Origin: Epiperipatus broadwayi
Taxonomy: Eukaryota > Onychophora > Udeonychophora > Euonychophora > Peripatidae
DNA length: 64,000 nucleotides
Assembly (NCBI GenBank): GCA_028023455.1
Contig: JAQFVV010006199.1
Coordinates: 5,962,972 to 6,026,971 of the forward strand
Direction: 5' to 3'
The notes beneath the pieces were generated by a model that had not been told where the DNA came from, made no database searches, and saw only the letters and a list, made by a program, of their open reading frames with translations. Shown in pieces: positions 51,052 through 62,862 of this stretch (position 1 is the first letter of the stretch; every line of letters starts with the position of its first letter). Made by a program: the position numbers and the translations under genes.

Positions 51052-51406
51052 AATGTAACATGTAATTATGGTTTTGATTTTGATTTTAATAAAGTTAAAA
51101 TTCTGTGTATTGAAAGAAATAATAATAAATGCAAAATTAAAGAAGCTATGTTAATAAAAAGTGAAAAGCAACAGTTGATAAATAGACAGGCAGCCAATAT
51201 AAAAATTAATGAATTGTGGGAAAATTGATGTATGACGTATTACTTTTTGTTTACATTTGTAACGGTTTTTTCTAATACAATTTGAGTCTAGTTGACAACG
51301 ACTACATAGATAGTTGAAAGTACTTCTATTAAATTGGTATATATTTGTTTGTTTAAAATATTGTTACTGTATTAATTATTGTATTGTTTTGAATAATTAT
51401 ATATAT
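51035..51406 (+). pseudogene. Inverted partial PLE copy (endonuclease C-terminus and 3' end)
   Basis: On the plus strand, about 51050-51228 encodes the last 60 or so residues of the PLE protein (VTCNYGFDFDFNKV through INELWEN), followed by the 3' region. It is the mirror of 49851-50213 and ends in the same ATTATATATAT sequence. Without RT or the catalytic GIY-YIG boxes it has no function as a gene; it is the upstream inverted arm of the element. Confidence 0.85.
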
Positions 51407-54400
51407 TTTATTATAATTGGAATACAGACATTGATTAATAATTTACATATATATATATATATATATATGCTTAAAAGAAAGGATAGTGCATATTCAACCA
51501 CCTATTAGTTGAGCTTATTTTTTAAATGGGGTTGGTTCGGTGGTGTGTATAAATAAACGATGGTTTTGATAGGATTATAAGCTATCCTTACAAAATACTG
51601 TGATGCATATAACCATAATAGTGCTCTTATCTATTTATTTTCAGTGGGTTTAAACCCTGCACAGATGGGGCCAGTAACCAAAAGTCTAGGTAAAATGGGA
51701 GGGGATCAAAACATACTGTTTCAATAGATATCTGTACAAGTTTGAATATTTATGACTATATAGAACATATAAATGAAGCAAGAGATTAAATTGTTTGGAT
51801 AAATTTGTATTAGTATATTCACATGTGTCCAGCTATTATTTATCATGACATATGTTCAATTTCTGTTGTATTTACATGGATATATTGATTTTAGATGTAA
51901 AAATTATACATATATAGTGAAACTATGTATATGCCCATATATATATATGCTTCATGCCAACTTTGAATTATAATTAAATAATTTTAATTTTATGGGAAAT
52001 TTATTTATTAAAATTTTTATTAAAATCATTTTTATTCATTAAAATGTATTGAAATCAGATTAATTATGGAACGTAAGTGCATTTATAATTGGTATAGAAA
52101 TTTTATTTAAGTAAAGAAAGTAATCTTTGTATTTTATATTTACAAGAATGTTTTTAATATTTTACCTTGCAGTAAAAGGGCTTAATGTATGTTTAATTAC
52201 TATCAGAATGCCATAGACAAAAGGCATTAGGAATTTGGAAAAGTACTAATTAATAAATAAATACAAGATTAAACTGTCAGTTTATACAAGATTAAATTGT
52301 CATTAAACTGATCAAAATTGTCATCAGCAAAAATATAGTTTTAATTAATATTAATCTGGATACCTTTTGTCTAAAGTCGTATAAATATCTCAGAAAATTT
52401 TAAAGATTATTCTTTCTTATTTTGATTTTTATTCTTTGTTCTGCTGAGAAATTTCTTCCAAGATTATTAAGAATATTTTATTATTTGGCTGTTAAAAGCC
52501 CTGTACTATGTTAACCAGTGAGTAGAAAGTTTGTGTCCGCTTTCTCTTTGTCATCTCTAGGAAGCATGAGTTTGGGAAATGCTACCCATCTGAAGTTTGC
52601 TGATCATTGTACCTATGCCAATGTTGCTGCATAAATTTAGCCTGCTAACCTGCCATGACATCCTTTCAGAAATAAGCTATCTAGTCACTTAAGTCACTTT
52701 CAGCCAAATGCTTTCTAAAGAATCAGCCTGTCTGAAATCAACTATTAATATCTGAGAAAAGGATAATCCAGGACAGTGTAAATTGAACCACGAAACCTAC
52801 ACATTGTCATTACATCTCATGCTGTTCTTCACAACTTGCCATATTTTCAAACCCTTTGCAAAGGTAAAGAGAAACATTTGAACTCTAGATTTGTGATCTC
52901 GCATTCCTATGATCGGTAAAACAATTCATATGTATTTGATGTTCTCTTTTACTTGTTTAATTTATCTTATTTTGTTAATTTTCTTTAATATTTTGCTTTA
53001 ATATTATAAATTAACCTATATTGTTAAGAATGATTGAATAGATTTCTAAATGCGGTCATTCTTAAAGTTTACATACATGCTAGATTTATTAGTTGACCAG
53101 GTGACAGAGGGCTATTTTGTAAATACATTTTCATTTAAAATTCTGAGAATTATCTCCCAATCATCTCTCTCTCTCTTCCCTTTAAAAAACAAACGAACTA
53201 CAATATATATATATAAACTAATTAAGTAAAAGCGCAAAGATGTTTTTAATCCCCCTCATTCACCTGCATCAAAGATTTTGTTTTTTAATAAAAATAATCA
53301 GTCGGACATTTCAATTGAAAATTATTTTTGCAAATAGAAAACCCAGGGCTTTTTTTTTTAAACGAATATAAAAATCAGTTGAGCTATTTTAAAAACAATG
53401 TTAAAATAAAGATTCATTTATATATTTTTCGAAGGGACAAAAATATGTCATTTGGTTTACATTAGTAGAGATAAGTTCAAGCCAGCTTTCATAATTATTT
53501 TATTATTATATATAAATCTTTCAAGCTATCGTATAATGTGTTTCTTAATATGTATGTGTAAGATTTATAGGATAGACCTTCAATTAAGCAGGGTAATTGA
53601 ATCGTTTAATTCTTTTAAGCGTATTAGGTCTTAGTTTGGCCAGTAAGGTAATGAATGTATCATCGATTGTTTAAACATATAATGTGGCCGCTCACACTTA
53701 TCATTTTTATCTTTTAATTGCAGGCAAGAGTTATTTATTGCTTTTCATTTAATTAATTTTGCATTGCTGAATTATTTATATATTTTTTTTATTAATTCGT
53801 ATATTTTGTTCTTCAAGCAGATGTTTATGCCTATTTGGGGGAAATGAATTTGCTGGAAATTCCTAGATTTGATCATGATAAGAGTGGACATATCTCATAT
53901 CTTCATAGTCAGAGAATCCTTACCATTATTATCAATGCAGATGCTCATTTCTGCTTGGCAATAATCAGTTCATTACTATTTGGATGAGCAGAGGTTCATT
54001 TCCACTCCATATGACTTTCTAATCTGTTTGGACTATCTGGGTATGGTCTCACTAAGATAGGATTACCTCATCTCTCTCTCATCATCAGATATATTCTTTT
54101 GTTATTTATAATCTAGTAACTTCTCTTCAATATTTCTTAATGTATTTTAAAGTCTGAGATTCCAAGCATGCAGTCTATCATAATTCTGAGTACATGGTAG
54201 TCATCTATTCATATAATTTTAATATAGTTAAGTACATATTCCCATTTTCATCCTGCCCTATTGATGTAAATTAGTAATAATTAATCTGCTTAGTTACTAA
54301 TTAATTTCATTCTAACTAGTAAGAAATGCAAATGATCTTTGGTTTAAATCTAGATATATAAATTTTATTTCACTTTAGTTTTCTTTTATTATTGTTACTA

Positions 54401-54490
54401 ATAAATTTTCTTTACATATTATCTCTCACATTTTGTATTCTCTCTACCACATTTAATTAAACAATTATTTAATATAGTTTTAAGAATTTC
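51407..54490. other. AT-rich stretch with a less A/T-rich patch
   Basis: A GC-richer patch at about 52500-52920 and another at 53820-54060 show no open frame on either strand and no recognised family. The patches may be unrecognised repeats. Confidence 0.4.
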
Positions 54491-55315
54491 TTGTATATCC
54501 CTGACCTAGCAGGATATAAGAAAAGGGTATGTATGATAACATCAGATGCATTGGTCATGTGGGAATGGTCATGGGGGCTTAGGTAATGAAGTTCAACTTT
54601 GTATTGTTTGTGGTAATCTTATATCAATTGTTACATGCAGACATGTGAGTTAGTGAACATTGCTTGGTTCTTAGCTGACTATACATATCTGACCATTACA
54701 ATATTTATTACAAATGTGTATTGATGTTTAACATTCATTATTATCTTAGTACTGTTTTCATGTCTGCTGGAAAGTCTCTGTTGGCAAAAGTTGTATAAAT
54801 CCATACACTAAGTTGTTGTGCCTGATTCGTGAACAATGTCTTGGAGTTCTTTCCAATTCTGTTGGTGTTCATTTCTAGAAATTGCATGCATGCTAATTTG
54901 ATTATGAGCATTAAAACTATATCTGAGTATGTTTCCTCTAGCTATACACTTATGCATGATTGGGTGAATTAATGGGTTTGAGTTATGATCACATTGGATT
55001 GATTGTTTTTTGGTTAGTGATCCAGTAAATTGTGCACAGGAATATCATGGCAGGACTAGACTGGGTATTTGTTGTGCATATGCAGGTTATGTAATGCAGT
55101 TGAACTTTGGTGGTTGTAGAAATTGATGGCTTCAGTGTGCACTGCAGTGTCTGAGATTGGATGTGTAGGATGTGTAATTTGAGAGGAGTAAGACTCAGTT
55201 GATAGGATCAGATCAAAGTGAAATGGGTGGACATTGGTGCCTGAGAGTGCATCTTTGGAGTCAGATAGTTTCTGGTGACAAAAACAGTGATAGAGTAGTG
55301 AGAATTACAAATTAC
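54491..55315. other. G+T-rich plus-strand stretch, no gene
   Basis: The plus strand is strikingly G over C (GGTGGTTGTAG, GTGTAGGATGTG and similar). No open frame is present. It directly precedes the SINE cluster and may be part of a larger repeat. Confidence 0.4.
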
Positions 55316-55790
55316 ATCATTTAATTTTTTATGTGTTAGAGAAAAGTTATTTATTTGTTCAATTATATTTATTCTTTATATATATATAATTTTTATCTGA
55401 AATTATGTGCATTTTACAGGTTTTCTTGGGGTTCAAACCTCAAGACTTGTGAAATATTAGTCTAGGCACTAACCATCTGATCAGATGACTTGAAGGCCAC
55501 CATTTGCATTGGTTTTGTCATCAAGTAAGTTTTTTTTTTTAATCTTACAATTTAGTTTTTAGGTGTCAGAGAAAAGTTATTTCTATCTCCTCATTTGCGG
55601 CCACCATTTGCATTGACTTTGTCATTAAGTAATTATTTGTTGTTTTTTTTAAAGAAAATTTCATTATTTCATTTTTAGGTGTCCGAGAAATTATTTCTAC
55701 TTGCTCATTTATATTTATTCTTTGTGTGTATATATATATGATTTTTATTCAAAGTATGTGCATTTTACAGGTTTTGGGAGGTTCATAATT
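55316..55790 (-). repeat. Tandem tRNA-like SINE cluster
   Basis: On the minus strand, TGGTTAGTGCC (55475-55465) fits a polymerase III A box and GGTTTGAACCC (about 55439-55429) fits a B box, roughly 25 nt apart. A body with GTGCAT and TAACTTTTCTC blocks follows. Parts recur in tandem: GAGAAAAGTTATTT near 55341 and 55569 with a diverged version near 55685, GGCCACCATTTGCATTG at about 55495 and 55600, and TGTGCATTTTACAGGTTTT near 55406 and 55756. This suggests two to three partial units head to tail. The tRNA-like head is too diverged to be a working tRNA. Confidence 0.6.
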
Positions 55791-56370
55791 ATTATTATTT
55801 ATGTGTAATACAGTTTTTTATAGAAGGATTTAGGTTTTTTAATTTTTTCATTTCATTAGCAGCATTATTTTTAGAACCAAAATATGCCTTTAAAAGAAAC
55901 ACTATTTGAAAAATTGGATTAAAAAGATAACACATTTTATGCAGCTTGATTCTATTAACCAAGCAAGAGCAAGTTCATTAGCTTTATCTCTTTATGCATT
56001 TTTTATTGTTGTTTGTTGAAAAATGTGGGCCAAACTAAGTTCATAATATATATGTTCACATCTTAGTTGTGAACTATAAATTATTCAATTTGTCAATTTA
56101 TTTCCTGTATGCATATGTACTATATCATTTATTAGGTGTCTCTAAACCAAAATAGAATCATACATGAACATTTTTATATATATATATTAAATGTTAGTTC
56201 ACTATTTTACTTGAAAATTTATTAGCCATAACATATATATATATATATGTACTTATACATTAAGGTAGAAATATTAATAGATAAACAATAATTGACACTT
56301 TCATATGTCTAATGTTTGTCTGTGTGTAATTAAACGTCACATGATCACCATTTTTTATGCTTTCATATGC
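55791..56370. other. AT-rich stretch, no gene seen
   Basis: Short (AT)n tracts near 56186 and 56231; no gene. Confidence 0.5.
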
Positions 56371-56640
56371 TGTTTACACAGAAGCAAAGCTTTCCATACA
56401 GTAGTGCCACCCAGTGATAGCCAAAGTAATCAATGGATGCAGGAAATTTTGTGTATAATATCCTATCTAGTGTCTACTCATCCAATATTTAGGTGCAGTA
56501 CAGTCAAATTCAAGGTTCCTCACTGATGAAAGCCACAAGCTATAGAGGGGTTTTATGCACAAACCTTTCTGCATCCATTGATTACTCTGGCTCACACTGA
56601 ATGCCACTACTGCATGGAGAGTTTTGCCTCTGTGTGTGCA
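56371..56640. repeat. Fold-back/MITE-like inverted repeat
   Basis: Left arm 56371-56470 and right arm 56541-56640 are diverged reverse complements sharing AGTAATCAATGGATGCAG and CATGCAGTAGTG/CATACAGTAGTG, with a loop of about 70 bp. The 73-codon frame across the left arm (56305-56526) is a by-product. The superfamily is unknown. Confidence 0.75.
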
Positions 56641-59630
56641 ACTAATTTTATAATAATTAATCTGTTTAGTAACAATGATAATTGCTTAATAAAATCTTGT
56701 AAGGTAACTGTGAGCAAATCAAATATATAACTATAGCAACAATGATCATACCATTCAATTAAATGATATAGAGAGATTTTTTGAAAAAGTGTATTTTCCT
56801 ACAAATATATTCATTTTATTTCAAAATGATATTAAACTTCTAACATACCTTTTATTCCTTATAAGGAAAAGAATGTATATATATATCTTATGAAATGTTA
56901 TGTAAAGAAATTTCATGGAATGACTGTTTAAAAGAAAGTTAATGTCTATTTTTCAGATAAACAAAATATAAATTAATGGCTTAGCAATGACCCAATCACT
57001 TTTAGAATTCGCATTTGAAAATTATTTTATTTTACCAAAATGTTCAAAGGGTGTCTATTTGACTTCAAATAAATGTATGCATGGAATATTATCATTTAAT
57101 ATTGATAAATAAATCAAACAATAATGCTAATATATAAAAATGGGGATTATTTATAAAAAAAACATTTACTTCTTCATTTTACCAACTTGATTGCAGTATC
57201 TTGATATTACTTTTTGGATTATTTCATGCCTATTAACTGGATTTATTACGATTAGCTTTTAGGCTTGCATGTACGTTTTTGTATTGACAAATTATCAGAC
57301 ATCATAAGGGATAAAATGTAGTTTCTTTATAAAACAAATTATGATAACTCAAATTGCACAAATATTTTGAAACTAGAATTTAATCATAGTCAACACATAC
57401 TGCTAGTATATGTGAATACTGCAATTATATATATTTAATAACTGTGTGAATGGATTATTATCATCAAAAGCTATTAGTATAAAACAATATCACTTACTAA
57501 TGAAAAACTTTAACCATATCTTCAGGTAATTGTGCCCTATTTATATTGGATACTTTGTGAAATATGAAAGATCAGAATCTTATCATTTCCAAAGTCTTAC
57601 TTATAATTTTATAATGTTTATTTATAAGTATTTATATTAGTTCATTTTTTTAAAGAATGGATGATAAAATATATACAAGCATAACCAAGGAAAGATAATT
57701 ATAATCATTTCAAATTATTGTTATATCAATTCAAGCACATATAAATAATTTATTTAGATTTTTTATATATTTATTAAATTGATAAAATCATAATAAGTTA
57801 AAGCTCTCATTTTATATCTATTAAGATTTAATTATCAACACATATATTTTCTTTTAGTTATAAATATAAGTCTGTTGTTCCACACCACTATGGGTCTAGA
57901 TATTTGATACAAATATTTCATAAGAAACTCTATTTATTCACCATATTCTTAATATTATTTATAGATTGTTTCTCAGTTGTAAATAAACTGTTATTATTAT
58001 TAAGTATTATTATTATTTATTATTATGCACTATTGATCTAGAGTATTAATTACTCTTTTAATCAACATAGTCATTATAAATAAAATCCAAGAGATACAAA
58101 TTGTTTAGTATTCAAACAATTGTCTTATTTTATATTACATTTTAGGAGCTAGCATTTATTACTAATAAATTTATCATAATATTGTATTGATATATGGGAA
58201 AATCCAGCTAAAATATATAGAATCTCCTTTAACCTTCTTAAGTCAATCTTAGTTACTATAAAATTTAATTCAAGTTCAATAGAGTCTCTATCTCTCCAGA
58301 AACCTACACTATTTGCCACATTTATACCAGTACAGTAAATATGTAACTACTACTTAATATGTTCTACATAAGCTAAAATGTTAACAAATGATAATTTATA
58401 AATATATAAACAGAGAGAAAATAAAGACATCAGGTGTAAATAGCATTATATGTAGAATAAATATTAAAATTTATACATTCTGCAAAATAATATATAATCT
58501 TTAAAAATTTGTAATCATCTATAATAAATATAATTAGAGAAAAATAAAATAATTTAATATTTTAAATAATGCACCATTTCTTTGGTTGAAACATTCATTA
58601 TATATGAATATATTTGTATGGCCATGAATATTCACTTATTTTCCATGCTAATCTTCATCATATTTTTTTATTAATTTATTTCATTAATTTGATATAAAAT
58701 AATCATTATGAGAACGTTTTTTTTTTCTTCTTAAAAAAATTAAAAACTATTTTTCTATTGTTAAAGTAATATGATAATTAGATTTTCATTATCATATAAA
58801 TTCCATTACTTTTACCAACATATGATTTGTGTTGATTCATTTAGATGTTTTAAATGGATAATTATTGTTTGGATTTTTTTATTCAGAATTGTAATTTTGA
58901 GAAAGAAGAATTTCACTGATTATAAATTAGTTTTGTAATATAATAGGAAAAGTCATAAGACTTTTACAAAATGACAATATTATATTTTAAAAATGGGAAA
59001 ACTGACATTAAGAATTGTGGGTGGGGATTGGATAGTAAGATTTTCTTTTAGATGTCGTTTTGCTTCTGATTTATGATAAAAATGACCTTCCATTAGAATA
59101 CCATTAAAGTCATGTGACTCATAGAATGACAAATTTATTCATTCTTAACTTTCATTAAACTGATTAAGTGCAAAATGATCATTTGGAGAAAGTTTCATAT
59201 TAAGTTAGAATTTTTTTGTAATTTTTTTTTTTTAAAAATTACATTTGGAGTACTTTTACACATATATAATTGGAGTAATTGTCATTAATCTTTACAATAA
59301 TTCAACTATTTCTATTTTGTTTTTATATAAATTTTAAAAAGTTAATAAACATAGGTTAACAGATATGTGCCGGCGCTACGTTATGCGAGTGTATAAATTA
59401 TATATTTTTAGAGTAACAGTTATCGTCAGGTAATATATTACAAATTTATTAACTTATTCAAACAGGTCAATAGTTGATATTAAAACATATGTTTTTTTTA
59501 ATTATGACGACTTTTAATTAATAGTTTATAATAAATAAAAGAGAGAAGCTTAAAATTTTTAATAATTAATAGTTTAAATATTCTTTTTGTAGAGTAATAA
59601 TTCCTTCACACACTCTTGAACACCTGAGAC
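56641..59630. other. AT-rich stretch, no gene seen
   Basis: No gene or repeat recognised across this interval. Confidence 0.5.
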
Positions 59631-59725
59631 AACTTAAAGCCCAATGACCGCCAAGATACATTTCATGCTGAATCAGCACTCATCACTTAGTCCAAGTCAC
59701 AGACTTCCACATATATTTTTATCAT
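59631..59725 (-). repeat. SINE-like repeat fragment, copy 4
   Basis: Reverse-complemented, it reads ATATGTGGAAGTCTGTGACT, then TGATGAGTGCTGATTCAGCA, matching the upstream part of the repeat at 33160-33225. The A/B-box portion is absent or decayed. Confidence 0.5.
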
Positions 59726-60045
59726 AGATTTAGTATTTATAAAAAGTAAATTGTTGCAATTTGATTTACAAATATCAAACTTACTCATTCACATCTTTAA
59801 CATGAGCCACTCTAGACAAGTACATTAAAGATTATCATTATTCATTTATTAAACTAGAGATTATATCTAACTCAAATATAAACTTCAGTTAAAGATTAAT
59901 ATATCTATTTTTTATTAACACACATAATTGAAGTAATTCAACTTCCTTTCTCTTTTCAGGTGTAATATATTTTTATAGATGTGTATAATAAACTCTACTG
60001 CATCGCACACTTTTAAAATAAATTAATAAAGACATGTTAAAATAC
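59726..60045. other. AT-rich stretch between two SINE fragments
   Basis: No gene. Part of it may be decayed SINE tail. Confidence 0.4.
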
Positions 60046-60135
60046 AAATGACTCCCAAATGCATTTTATGCTGAACCAGTGCTCATCATTTGATCCAGGT
60101 CACAATCTCTCACATATATTTTTATGTGTTCAATA
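60046..60135 (-). repeat. SINE-like repeat fragment, copy 5
   Basis: Reverse-complemented, it reads ATATGTGAGAGATTGTGACC, then AATGATGAGCACTGGTTCAG, homologous to 59631-59725 and 33160-33225. Confidence 0.5.
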
Positions 60136-60239
60136 TATAAGTAGAAAATGTAAGACATTTGAAATGAAAACTCACTTGAAACAAGTTTCAACATTATTTT
60201 GATTTGATGATAGGATTTTTAAAAAGCAAAAACAGAAAC

Positions 60240-60780
60240 TTCATCTCCTTCTTTATTTATAGTATGCTGATGATTGTATTATTCTCACCAATTCAAAAGC
60301 CAATTTGCAGAATATATTTAATGGTTTAAATTCAATTTATAAAGGCTTTGGTTCACTAGTTAATGTTCAAAAAAATTTTTTAACAGCAAGTAGTAAAAAA
60401 AAAAAAGTTTTTCAGCAATTTTTAGCTTGGATAATTATCAACTTGAGAATATGAAACAATTTACATTTGTTGTTTATAAAGTTGTTATTTTGCATAATTT
60501 ATTGTATGGAAGTGAGATTTGGACCCCCTATTGCTATACATTATATAAAATTCGTTTATGGATATTCAATAAAATTTTAAAAATTTGATGAATTAGAACA
60601 TTGTTTTTATAAGAAAAGTTAAATTCCATTTACATTATAATGATTATCTTAAAGACACTCTTAAGAAGTGCAATATTGATTACTTTCATTGGAAAAATAA
60701 GGCTGAATATAGATTCAGAAAAAGAAGACATTCATTGCAGATGTTAAAACATAGCATTGCAAAATATCAGGTAAAAATAA
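60240..60780 (+). pseudogene. LINE reverse transcriptase remnant
   Basis: From about 60255 the frame encodes YADDCIILTNSKANLQNIFN, followed by GFGSLVNVQKNF: RT motif C (YADD) and the following helix of a non-LTR RT. After frameshifts, about 60490-60560 gives NLLYGSEIWTPYCYTLYKI, the conserved post-RT LLYGSE-W motif. Frames up to about 60770 (DYFHWKNKAEYRFRKRRH-like) continue the C-terminal region. Multiple stops and an A-run insertion near 60395 break it. The family differs from the RTE copy at 41-44.5 kb and may be that of the fragment at 23942. Confidence 0.65.
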
Positions 60781-60949
60781 TCAGTTTATGATATATGTGG
60801 ATACATTTCTGATTAACAAATTATTTCATATAGTTATTTAAAAAATATCTAACATTATTTTTTTTTGCCATTCTATCTTTGTTTTTATTATTATCATCAT
60901 CATTATCATCATCATTATTATATAATTCAAAGATAAACTTTATTGAGAT
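60781..60949. repeat. Imperfect (ATC)n/(ATT)n microsatellite near 60885-60920
   Basis: TTATTATCATCATCATTATC-type simple sequence. Similar trinucleotides end the RTE copies, but no RTE body is attached here. Confidence 0.7.
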
Positions 60950-61600
60950 TCAAAAACATGAGGTCTTAGATACAAGTTGATATATGATATTACATATGCA
61001 ATAAGAGTTTACAATTTTGCTTGTGATAGAAAAAAAACATGATTTACAGTAACTGAAAGAAGAGTGATCATTACATAAGGATACATGTATCAAATTAGGT
61101 TTATATAGAATTTTTAAAAATGAGATCTTGAGAAAAATACATGGAACCACATGATGGTATAAGGGAAAACATATATGGAATGTGGGGTTTGAGTTGGTGT
61201 TAGATTAATATATGATTGTATATAAATTGAGCCTATTTGATGGGAAGGATTGCAGCTTTTATGGCTGCTGTCTTATTGTTCATGTGTTACATAACTTGCA
61301 TGTGAAAAACATGAGTATTTAGGTACAATTTGATACATGGAATTACATATGCAATGAGGGTTTACAATTTTGCTTATGATTTAAAAAAAGGTAATTAACA
61401 GTAGTTGGAATATTAATAATAATTGTTGCATAACAAGATACATATTTCAAATTAGGTTTACTAAATTTTATAAAAGTGAGGGTGGATGGAGTTAGTATTC
61501 CATTGGTATATGGATGTACATAAATTGTGTTTATTAGTTGGTGAGCACTATAGGTGTCAAGGCTAAGTCTTATTGTTCATGTGTTGGGCATTTAAAGTCC
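60950..61600. repeat. Large tandem duplication, two units of about 290-360 bp
   Basis: The blocks AAAACATGAG, then ATTACATATGCAATGAGGG/ATTACATATGCAATAAGAG, then TTTACAATTTTGCTT, then CAAATTAGGTTTA, then TCTTATTGTTCATGTGTT occur in this order twice (unit 1 about 60950-61308, unit 2 about 61309-61600). Units are diverged by substitutions and a deletion in unit 2. No coding frame. Confidence 0.75.
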
Positions 61601-62104
61601 ATTTAAGATAAGTTGGTGGAGTGATCTTGTAAATTTCTTTGGATCAGTGGGTTGATGAGGTGGGTGTACTGTGTTATTCTCAAGTGATTCAGTATTTATT
61701 CTAGAGTTCACCCTAGTGTGACATTGGAGCTATGAGTTCATGCATGGTAGGCACTAGAGCTGGTAAAGGTTCCAGAGATTGGGGTGGAAGTGATATAAAG
61801 AGCAGTTGGAATATGTGGCTGATATAATGATGGACTTCAAGGGAAAATGTTCTTAAAAGATGGGAAAATGTTCACTGGGTAATGGTAGTAATATATTTTA
61901 GCAAATTGTTTCCAAGCCAGGCATCTGGTGGGGGGAGGGGAATATTATAGTCTTGGGTTTTTAAGTTTAGGTTTTAAATGTTGTTTGCATAGGTTGTTTT
62001 GAAACTTCAAATTGGCTTATTCATTAATGGATTTGAAATATCTTTGCTATTGCTGACATGGAAATTGTTCTTGAGGATGATGGCATATGTTTTTATGAGC
62101 TAAA
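61601..62104. other. G+T-rich plus-strand stretch, no gene
   Basis: The plus strand is G over C, as at 54.5-55.3 kb, and again directly precedes a SINE cluster. A GGTGGGGGGAGGGG run lies near 61927. No open frame. Confidence 0.4.
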
Positions 62105-62350
62105 GCTGGCAATATGGTAGAATAGATTTAGCCACTAACCACTTGGTCACGTGGTTGTATGGCAGCCATTTTGATTGGTTTTAACAATTTAATAATATCA
62201 TTTTTTCAAAGAAAAAGCTTTTGTAAATTCAAAATTGTCATAGAAAAGTTGTGTGGCATAGTTAATTGTTAATAATTGGTTCAATATATGTTACATTTAC
62301 CTGAAATATTGCAGATTTTGAGAGGTCTTTCGGGGTGTTAAACCTGGAAA
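62105..62350 (-). repeat. Diverged tandem tRNA-like SINE pair
   Basis: On the minus strand, CAAGTGGTTAGTGGC (about 62145-62131) matches the A-box region of the 55.3-55.8 kb cluster. At 62310-62350, AGGTTTAACACCCC corresponds to its B-box region. Block order implies a second unit upstream of the first. Strongly diverged. Confidence 0.45.
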
Positions 62351-62639
62351 TTTTTTCTTGTTGCCTAGCAATACTAAGGGTTTGCTGCTGTGAATGAAAT
62401 ATTTTTTATTGCAAATTGTCTATCACTCACATGGAATTTTTTTTATAACTAAAGTGTTATCTAATTAGATCAAATTCAGTTTTTGTGATGATTAGAAATT
62501 TATCTTTAAAAAAAACTAATATTATGCAAATTCTTAGGATTTGAAACAGGAGCTCTTGGAGTGAATATGGTGACAGGACTAAGATTAACTGTGAAACTAT
62601 TATTATTATTCTGGAGTTGAAAGGGCTATGCACATTTTT

Positions 62640-62862
62640 GAGAAATTGTTCTTGCTGGTGTTACTAACATTCTTGAAAGAATTAAAAAATTGATATGAAG
62701 CTGGACTAGATATATTTCTAGAAGAGATGATAGTAGATAGAATAATAAATTCCAAGGAATTATATATGATCTATAAAGAGATCACATGTAAGATGAATGG
62801 ATGAAATAAGGAAGTATGCTGGAATGATTTGGAGAAGAAAGGCATTGAAAATGATGATATAC
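62640..62862 (+). pseudogene. Old RTE LINE 3'-end fragment
   Basis: Nucleotide homology to 44262-44485 in the same orientation: GGTGTTACTAACATTCTTGA/GGTGTTACTGACCTCATTGA, then GAAGAGATGATA, then GATGAATGGATGAAATAA, then a GATGAT-containing end. Decayed residues of the W-SW-GHI-RRDD and WMDEIRK motifs are visible between stops. Many substitutions and deletions show it is much older than the copies at 37.7 and 41.3 kb. Confidence 0.8.

Larger units (their letters stand above)
49851..51406 (-). mobile_element. Young Penelope-like element with near-perfect inverted terminal arms
   Basis: In element orientation (minus strand) the order is: an inverted copy of the element's own 3' end (51406-51035), the truncated RT, the GIY-YIG endonuclease and the 3' end (50213-49851). 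The two arms are about 363-370 bp and differ at only about two positions that I could find (near 50117/51132 and 50016/51237). Partial inverted copies around the coding part are a known hallmark of PLEs. The near identity means a very recent insertion or ongoing gene conversion. The junction at 51035 falls inside the RT coding region, so the 5' part of the element is missing. Confidence 0.85.

Noticed and set aside
55429-55475. A- and B-box pair considered as a functional tRNA gene
   Set aside because: The boxes are closer than in most tRNAs, no acceptor stem or anticodon arm pairing was found, and the unit is repeated; a SINE head fits better.
56305-56526. 73-codon plus-strand open frame
   Set aside because: Overlaps one arm of the fold-back repeat, has no domain, and its reading is explained by the inverted repeat.
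56521-56560. CTGATGAAA sequence considered as a hammerhead core
   Set aside because: No stem II hairpin or GAAA box in the correct order; it lies in the loop of the fold-back repeat.
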